Below, piece after piece: positions 22,609-26,375 of a DNA stretch of 26,375 bases. The stretch covers positions 1-26,375 of the IMG/VR virus record IMGVR_UViG_3300035158_000052; one strand, given 5' to 3'. Each line of letters opens with the position of its first letter. Position 1 is the first letter of the stretch. The notes under the pieces were generated by a model. The model saw nothing but the letters and a program-made list of their open reading frames with translations. It had not been told where the DNA came from and did not search any database. A program made the translations under genes and the position numbers. Source of the stretch: a virus.

Positions 22609-23154
22609 TCAGTCTGTGTCGCCGTCCGGCGACGTGTCTTGATCATCGGCGCCAGCCGCCGCCGCCCGTTCGTCGAACATGCGGATCAGTTCCGCGACTT
22701 CTTCATCGGACTTGTCGGATAACGGCCCGCTGTCGTGTCGGATCTTCCCCCTGAAGTCGACCTGAAGCTTCTGTGCGCGCATCCGCCCACAGTGAACGAG
22801 CAGACTGTGCGCCGCCGACTGTCGGATCCTGTGATCTGCGTCCTTCAGAAGATCGATCTGCGTCTGGATCGCCGTCGCTTCGACAGTGTCCAGCCGAAGT
22901 TCCCGCTGGCGATCATACGCGTCCCGCCATGCGTCCCGATGCTTTCCTGTGATGAAGCTTCGGATCGAATCCCCGGAAGCGTATCCGTGTCGCTCCGCGA
23001 TCACGTCCCATGTGTCGCCTTCGACGCGCTCGATTGCGACGGCTTCGATCTTGTCCAGAAGTTCCGGCGAAGTCGTCCCCGCGTCGTCCGGCGGATCCCC
23101 CGCGCGCGTTTTCGTCGTGTCAGCCGTGTCCGGCTTCCCGTCAGATTCGCCCAT
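22609..23154 (-). CDS. Probable terminase small subunit
   Basis: The 181-residue protein has an acidic, flexible N-terminus followed by a helix-turn-helix-like segment near residues 45-75 (GDTWDVIAERHGYASGDSI then RSFITG). A long helix follows (DAYDRQRELRLDTVEATAIQ, DLLKDADHRIRQSAAHSLL), and the tail is acidic. A DNA-binding N-terminal domain, a central oligomerisation helix and a first place in the packaging operon are typical of small terminases. The ATG at 23154 is about 17-20 bases from the predicted transcription start. A small terminase normally lies right next to terL, but here four genes intervene. The call is supported by layout more than by motif. Confidence 0.62.
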   Translation of the reverse strand: MGESDGKPDTADTTKTRAGDPPDDAGTTSPELLDKIEAVAIERVEGDTWDVIAERHGYASGDSIRSFITGKHRDAWRDAYDRQRELRLDTVEATAIQTQIDLLKDADHRIRQSAAHSLLVHCGRMRAQKLQVDFRGKIRHDSGPLSDKSDEEVAELIRMFDERAAAAGADDQDTSPDGDTD

Positions 23155-23177
23155 CGCGATCCCCTGAAGGATGTACC

Positions 23178-23207
23178 ATAATAGGACATTCTTCGGGGAT
23201 GTGTCAA
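23178..23207 (-). promoter_or_regulatory. Late operon promoter, sigma-70 consensus
   Basis: The minus strand has TTGACA (23202-23207), an 18-base spacer and TATTAT (23178-23183). The predicted start near 23171 lies about 17 bases before the small-terminase ATG at 23154. The -35 overlaps the TGA stop of the preceding gene (23204-23206). Both strong promoters in the window begin TTGACACA and carry TATTAT. Confidence 0.8.
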
Positions 23208-23524
23208 GGGATTTCCGTCGGACGTGTCCCCAGATCGCTTTTCACGCTGTCCCAGACGCCCCAGAATCCACACTGATCCAGTCGCTTGACTATGTGATCA
23301 CCGTTCAGGATCGGACGCCCCAGAACGTCGATGATAGGATCCTTCAGACACGGATCGACGCCTGGATCGGCGGAAGTCAGTCGAAAGACTTCCAGAAGCT
23401 TCGCTTGATTCTCCGGATCCCTGAAGACGATGACGCCTTCGATCATCCCGCCCGCCTTCGGGACATCGTCGCCCGGCGGATCCGGCTTCACCACATGTCC
23501 CCAGTCCCCCCCAGATCCTTCCAC
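23204..23524 (-). CDS. Hypothetical small protein (106 aa)
   Basis: A GTG at 23524 starts one base past the DUF4031 stop with AAAGGGG upstream. The product reads MEGSGGDWGHVVKPDPPGDD, then a helical/strand middle (PENQAKLLEVFRLTSADP) and ends with RLDQCGFWGVWDSVKSDLG. I do not recognise a family. The stop codon lies inside the -35 of the late promoter, so this is the last gene of the accessory block. Function unknown. Confidence 0.65.
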   Translation of the reverse strand: MEGSGGDWGHVVKPDPPGDDVPKAGGMIEGVIVFRDPENQAKLLEVFRLTSADPGVDPCLKDPIIDVLGRPILNGDHIVKRLDQCGFWGVWDSVKSDLGTRPTEIP

Positions 23525-23525
23525 G

Positions 23526-23801
23526 TCAGCCCCTTTCCCGTCGGCGTTTCCGGATGAAGTCCGCCGTCGCCTGTCGATCCAGTTCGACAGCGCCAGCCCG
23601 GACAGCTTCCCGACGCATGTTCCGATTCAAGTCATAATGGACGAAGCCCGTCTTGTCCTGTCGCCAGCTTGTCATCATGCCGATCTTCAGCGCGAAGCGA
23701 TCCAGTTCTTCGACGCTGTCGGCGAACATGACACAGGATTCCTTCCAGCGCCAGCGGCGATTCGGGACACACGGAAGCATCTTGTCGACGTAGACGCCCA
23801 C
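23526..23801 (-). CDS. DUF4031 domain protein (91 aa)
   Basis: A GTG start at 23801 is supported by AAGGGGG six bases upstream. The product has MGVYVDKMLPC, then SCVMFADSVEELDRFALKIG, TSWRQDKTGFVHYDLNRNMR and REAVRAGAVELDRQ. This order, a VYVD start, a (C/H)xM.ADS.EEL..FA..IG segment, then HYDL and A...GA.E, is that of DUF4031, a small family common in phages and of unknown biochemical role. The match is close in motif spacing. It is one gene in a tightly packed accessory run. Confidence 0.85.
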   Translation of the reverse strand: MGVYVDKMLPCVPNRRWRWKESCVMFADSVEELDRFALKIGMMTSWRQDKTGFVHYDLNRNMRREAVRAGAVELDRQATADFIRKRRRERG

Positions 23802-23802
23802 G

Positions 23803-23943
23803 TCATTCCCCCTTCCCTTCGTCCGGCGGGATCGTTTCGATCTGTCGAAGATCGACCTTCCGCCCGTATCGGCGCCGCGCCGCCGTCAGCTTCTTCCGAA
23901 GCTTCGCCAGCTTCCGCTTTTCGTGTGCCTTCAGTGTCTTCAT
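23803..23943 (-). CDS. Basic 46-aa protein
   Basis: The ATG at 23943 overlaps the upstream stop as ATGA and the stop at 23803 precedes the DUF4031 GTG by one base. The product starts MKTLKAHEKRKLAKLRKKLT and ends with an acidic cap DEGKGE. It is almost all helix and Lys/Arg, which would suit nucleic-acid binding, but no known family is recognised. Perfect packing between two genes is the main evidence that it is real. Confidence 0.6.
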   Translation of the reverse strand: MKTLKAHEKRKLAKLRKKLTAARRRYGRKVDLRQIETIPPDEGKGE

Positions 23944-24467
23944 CACAGATCCCCCAGTTCGATCAGACGCTTCGCGAGTTCAAGCGACGCCTTCCTGCCC
24001 CCGTCGGCGTCGGACGCTTCGACGCGCCACATGTCCAGATCGATCCCGCCCGTCCGCGCGTCGTCGACGACCCGGATGAATCCGATCAGGACGCCCGCCG
24101 TGATCTTCGGCTTCGGATTGTCGTCGAACGACAGCCCGTTCCAGACGATCAGCCCGGCTTCCAGATCGGCGCGTGTCAGATCGTTCGCGTCCAGCTTCGC
24201 CAGCCGATAGAGCGCGAAGCCGTCGCTGTCACACCGTCCGGGGAACGTCCCCGTGTTATAGCAAGCCGCCGCGACGGACATCATGATCGACGCCCGCCAG
24301 TGACGCAGACGATCCGCGAACAGGATCCGCCCGCATCGGCGACAGTAGATCGCCAGAACGGGACAGTGAACGGACGATCCCCATCCGCCCGTCCGGATCC
24401 GCCAGTCGTGTCTTCGGCGGAAGATCACTTCGATCAGCCGCCCGATCAGATGTCCGATCCTTCGCAT
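23943..24467 (-). CDS. Hypothetical 174-aa protein with a CxxxxxYCxxC motif
   Basis: The product starts MRRIGHLIGRLIEVIFRRRH and contains HCPVLAIYCRRCGRILFADR (about 34-53), a possible zinc ribbon. The later part (ANDLTRADLEAGLIVWNG, AGVLIGFIRVVDDARTGGID) is mixed alpha/beta and ends LAKRLIELGDL. It overlaps the small basic gene upstream by 22 bases and the next start by ATGA. The frame shows normal protein composition. I do not recognise a family. Confidence 0.68.
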   Translation of the reverse strand: MRRIGHLIGRLIEVIFRRRHDWRIRTGGWGSSVHCPVLAIYCRRCGRILFADRLRHWRASIMMSVAAACYNTGTFPGRCDSDGFALYRLAKLDANDLTRADLEAGLIVWNGLSFDDNPKPKITAGVLIGFIRVVDDARTGGIDLDMWRVEASDADGGRKASLELAKRLIELGDL

Positions 24468-24592
24468 CGATCGAACCCTTTCGCCTTCGCCTTCATGTCG
24501 CGCCGCGCTTCGCGGATCCGCGCCGTCCGGCGTTCCCAGTGTGTCCGCCAGTTCTTCCCGCGTCCCCGGCGGGATCGGCTTCGTCGCTTCAT
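24446..24592 (-). CDS. Basic 48-aa protein
   Basis: The ATG at 24592 overlaps the upstream stop (ATGA), and the tail overlaps the next gene by 22 bases. The product begins MKRRSRSRRGRGKNWRTHWE and ends RCEGSDI. It is Arg-rich and helical in its middle (RRTARIREARRDMKAKAKG). The longer in-frame extension to 24850 is a shadow. The start-stop overlap supports it but the length and composition leave some doubt. Confidence 0.5.
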   Translation of the reverse strand: MKRRSRSRRGRGKNWRTHWERRTARIREARRDMKAKAKGFDRCEGSDI

Positions 24593-24903
24593 CGTCGCGC
24601 CCAGTAGATGATCCCGCATTCCCGACAGTCGCCCGCCCAGATCGTCAGCGTCGTCGGCCCGGATCCCATCCTGATTTCGGATCCTTCCATCGTCACTTGA
24701 ACTTCTCCGTCCTTCGGACAGTCGCACAGATGAACGATCATCGTCGGCGGACGCTTCTTCTTCGTGTCGATCACGTCGACGAACTTCCAGCCACGATCCA
24801 GCGCGTCGCATCGGATCTTCCCCGCCTTGATCAGCGAATCCACGATCCACGCTGGCGGGACGCCGTCGCCCAGCTTCCGGATGTCCGGATCCGCTTCGTT
24901 CAT
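24589..24903 (-). CDS. Hypothetical 104-aa protein with a C-terminal CxxC
   Basis: The product starts MNEADPDIRKLGDGVPPAWI, contains a helix AWIVDSLIKAGKIRCDALD, a CDC pair (LCDCPKDGE) and closes with WAGDCRECGIIYWARR. The two Cys groups could bind zinc. It overlaps both neighbours by ATGA and so is part of a coupled run. No family is recognised. High GATC content matches the late operon, so it marks the edge of the ordinary composition at about 25010. Confidence 0.68.
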   Translation of the reverse strand: MNEADPDIRKLGDGVPPAWIVDSLIKAGKIRCDALDRGWKFVDVIDTKKKRPPTMIVHLCDCPKDGEVQVTMEGSEIRMGSGPTTLTIWAGDCRECGIIYWARR

Positions 24904-25013
24904 TCGTCGGCTTCCGTCACGCGATCCGCGCAGACAGGACAGAACTGCGCGTCGTTCAGGAAGCCGATGATGTCGTCGCGTTCCTTTTCCAGAACGTCAA
25001 GATCGACGCTCAT
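24900..25013 (-). CDS. 37-aa protein with a CPVC motif
   Basis: The ATG at 25013 overlaps the previous stop (ATGA at 25010-25013). The in-frame extension to 25178 is a shadow of the upstream gene. The product starts MSVDLDVLEKERDDIIGF and ends CPVCADRVTEADE; a helix followed by one CxxC suggests half a zinc site that could be completed by dimerisation. It overlaps the next gene by ATGA as well. The tight coupling supports translation; the function is unknown. Confidence 0.6.
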   Translation of the reverse strand: MSVDLDVLEKERDDIIGFLNDAQFCPVCADRVTEADE

Positions 25014-25267
25014 CCGCCCTCCTCCTTCGCCTCTACGCCTTTCTCGAACACCTTCTGGCTGACGCCCATGTTGATTTTCAGCCGTCGAACGACGCGCCGC
25101 CCGTCGATGTAGCCGAACTCGACCGACGCGCGCGCGGGGACTTCCGACAGCCCCTTGATCCACGAGAATGTCCGGCATCCATCGTCTCGATAAACGAACA
25201 CCGCGTCGGCGTCCCGCAACAGGGCCAGCATTTTCCGCTCTGCGTCAGTGATCGGGTCGTCACTCAT
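25010..25267 (-). CDS. Hypothetical 85-aa protein
   Basis: The product starts MSDDPITDAERKMLALLRDA, continues DAVFVYRDDGCRTFSWIKGL, then FGYIDGRRVVRRLKINMG. It has GGAGG seven bases upstream of ATG 25267. This looks like a small mixed alpha/beta protein with one Cys; no family is recognised. Its codons (GAG, CTC) and low GATC content put it with the right-end block. Confidence 0.65.
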   Translation of the reverse strand: MSDDPITDAERKMLALLRDADAVFVYRDDGCRTFSWIKGLSEVPARASVEFGYIDGRRVVRRLKINMGVSQKVFEKGVEAKEEGG

Positions 25268-25292
25268 ACCGTGCCTCCGTGTACTCCGTGGG

Positions 25293-25733
25293 TCATGCCC
25301 TCTTGGTCAGCCGGTAGTTCTCGGCCGCGAGTTCGCCGACTCGCCGAGACAGCCGCTTCTTGCGCTCCGTCAGCCGCTCGACCTCCTCGGTGGCCTTGAG
25401 ACGGTCGGCGTCCACCACGTCGATCCCGCGTTGGAGCTCCTCGACCTCGGCCTCTAGGTCGGCGATCTTGAGGTCTTTGGTCTGGGCTTCCCCGAACCAG
25501 AAGTTCGCGTCCGCTGCTTTCTCCAGCGCCTCGACGACCGGGACGATGTGGCGGAGGATGGTGGCGATGTATTTCGCGTCCATCTTGCAACGAAAAGCCA
25601 GAGCATCGTCCCGGTTGAGGTAACAACTCAATTCGACTACATCCTCCTCGGCGGCTTCACGTATCTCTTTTGCCGCCTTCCGAGCGGCCTCCTCGACCGT
25701 CAACGGCTTCGGGGCGTCTGGTTGATCAGTCAT
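25293..25733 (-). CDS. Coiled-coil hypothetical protein (146 aa)
   Basis: The product has a helical N-terminus (TVEEAARKAAKEIREAAEED), a short segment with FRCKMDAKYIATILRHIVP and a long C-terminal coiled coil (KIADLEAEVEELQRGID to ERKKRLSRRVGELAAENYRL). It resembles small phage scaffolding-like or chaperone-like coiled-coil proteins of early regions, but no family is recognised. A GGAGGAGG site supports ATG 25733. It sits three bases after the upstream stop. Confidence 0.68.
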   Translation of the reverse strand: MTDQPDAPKPLTVEEAARKAAKEIREAAEEDVVELSCYLNRDDALAFRCKMDAKYIATILRHIVPVVEALEKAADANFWFGEAQTKDLKIADLEAEVEELQRGIDVVDADRLKATEEVERLTERKKRLSRRVGELAAENYRLTKRA

Positions 25734-25736
25734 CGC

Positions 25737-25973
25737 TCAGTCCTCCTCCGGCCAGAGCGACAGGCCGTCCTTGCCGTCGTCGCCGACGTACTTCACCCGT
25801 TCGCCCTTGCAGGTGTAGTAAATGTGTATCCGACGACCGGGGCAACCAAGACAATCCGTCTGTGCCTTCTTGATAAAGCCATCGAGTCGCATCAAGACTT
25901 CAACCGCTGGAGGCCACTTCCTGAGCGCCTTGAGCCAGTCCTTCTGCTCCTTCGTCAGTTTCGCCTTTGCCAT
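25737..25973 (-). CDS. CxxCPGR-motif small protein (78 aa), paralogue of the one at 20912-21220
   Basis: The product reads MAKAKLTKEQKDWLKALRKW, then TDCLGCPGRRIHIYYTCKGE (39-58). The helix LTKEQKDWL and the CxxCPGRRIHIY motif align with LSPEDRAWI and CFDCPGRKMHVY in the protein before terL. A zinc-binding or disulfide pair at C41/C44 is likely. It has AAGGAGG upstream. The fold is unknown. It looks like an older, compact relative without the basic N-terminal tail. Confidence 0.72.
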   Translation of the reverse strand: MAKAKLTKEQKDWLKALRKWPPAVEVLMRLDGFIKKAQTDCLGCPGRRIHIYYTCKGERVKYVGDDGKDGLSLWPEED

Positions 25974-25976
25974 CGT

Positions 25977-26195
25977 TCAGTCCTCCTTGTCTGCCGGGCG
26001 GCGGCTCCTGTCCCACGCAGCAATCGCGTCATCAGGGTCCGCGAACTCGCCCGTGCAATAGCCGCAGTCCCGCTTGTCGCACTCGACGAACCAGCCCGTT
26101 GAGGGAACTCGCCCGTCGAAGTACGTCGCCTTGAGTAACTTCGCCTTGCCCCCACACGCGGGGCACTCATACACGACCTCATGCATCGTTCCCAT
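25977..26195 (-). CDS. Lar-like restriction alleviation protein
   Basis: The 72-residue protein has ECPACGGKAKLL (10-21), WFVECDKRDCGYC (35-47) and FADPDDAIAAWDRSRRP. CPxCGG...V.C..C....D.xDAIAAWNxR is the layout of Lar/RalR-type zinc-ribbon proteins. In the Rac prophage, Lar modulates type I restriction-modification so that host enzymes spare unmodified DNA. Many phage proteins with this pattern are only annotated by similarity, so the function here is inferred. It overlaps the preceding Cys-rich gene by 17 bases and has AAGGAG upstream. Confidence 0.78.
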   Translation of the reverse strand: MGTMHEVVYECPACGGKAKLLKATYFDGRVPSTGWFVECDKRDCGYCTGEFADPDDAIAAWDRSRRPADKED

Positions 26196-26340
26196 CGTCC
26201 TTCTCCTTGTCGATCTCCTCTAGGCATTCTCTTAGCCCGTCACACTTGTTCGTGCCAGCATCGCATCTGCCGAGTCCGCTGCACGCCTCGCATGCCAACT
26301 CGCGGGCCTCGGCTATCTCATCGGCAGTCCAGCGGGTCAC
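26179..26340 (-). CDS. Cys-rich small protein, GTG start (53 aa)
   Basis: A GTG at 26340 with an excellent AAGGAGG seven bases upstream starts this gene, which overlaps the upstream stop by four bases. The product reads MTRWTADEIAEARELACEAC, then SGLGRCDAGTNKCDGLRECL, with Cys at 17, 20, 26, 33 and 39, enough for a zinc or disulfide knot. It ends inside the Lar-like gene. The strong ribosome site and close packing support it. No family is recognised. Confidence 0.65.
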   Translation of the reverse strand: MTRWTADEIAEARELACEACSGLGRCDAGTNKCDGLRECLEEIDKEKDDGNDA

Positions 26341-26375
26341 TTCTTGGCCTCCTTCCGCATCTGCCCGATGAGGTC
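26337..26375 (-). CDS. C-terminal end of an upstream gene, cut by the window edge
   Basis: Only the last 12 codons are visible (DLIGQMRKEAKK, then TGA). The frame carries the AAGGAGG ribosome site of the next gene. The start and identity are outside the window. Confidence 0.4.
   Translation of the reverse strand, partial: DLIGQMRKEAKK

Noticed and set aside
1-26375. Local DGR reverse transcriptase, template repeat, tRNA genes or CRISPR array
   Set aside because: None was found on either strand; no repeat-spacer pattern, cloverleaf or RT motif (YxDD) was noticed in the ORFs.

Overview
The window is a piece of a tailed double-stranded DNA phage or prophage. Every convincing gene is on the minus strand, so the genome reads from right to left. 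The HK97-type head genes (terminase, portal, prohead protease, delta-domain capsid), a tail tube protein, a frameshifted tail chaperone pair and a tape measure of about 575 residues indicate a long, non-contractile siphovirus tail. TTGACA/TATTAT promoters and AGGAGG-type ribosome sites show a bacterial host, which cannot be named from the sequence. A lipobox protein among the lysis candidates would fit a Gram-negative host. No integrase, replication gene, endolysin, tRNA or CRISPR array was seen.

Layout in the direction of transcription: (1) 26375-23204 holds a dozen small, tightly packed accessory genes, many with CxxC zinc-ribbon motifs, including a Lar-like anti-restriction protein and a DUF4031 protein. 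(2) A strong promoter at 23178-23207 starts the late operon: a probable small terminase, a virion-type protein, an island with a DUF1566 lectin-fold protein, the large terminase and the portal. (3) Between portal and head morphogenesis protein lie two sulfotransferases and a SAM methyltransferase. (4) Next come the Mu F-like protein, prohead protease and major capsid. (5) After a strong hairpin come a GT4-GT2 double glycosyltransferase and a polysaccharide pyruvyl transferase-family protein. (6) Then follow head-tail connector genes, a lipoprotein plus holin-like pair, tail completion proteins, tail tube, G/GT chaperones, tape measure and three large unrecognised virion proteins. (7) A weak terminator at about 393-414 closes the operon. 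A new promoter with a perfect operator-like palindrome (260-272) starts a fresh transcription unit that runs off the left edge.

The most interesting content is a set of five sugar- or sulfate-modifying enzymes threaded by start-stop overlaps through the head genes. The simplest reading is that the phage builds a sulfated, methylated and perhaps pyruvylated glycan on its own particle. A second point is the DUF1566 protein, a fold used by diversity-generating retroelement targets, although no reverse transcriptase lies in the window. A third is a composition signature: GATC is several-fold over-represented in most of the window but ordinary in three segments (1-167, about 21238-22063 and about 25010-26375). 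This marks likely foreign or differently evolving DNA, and shows that the modification enzymes are not recent imports.
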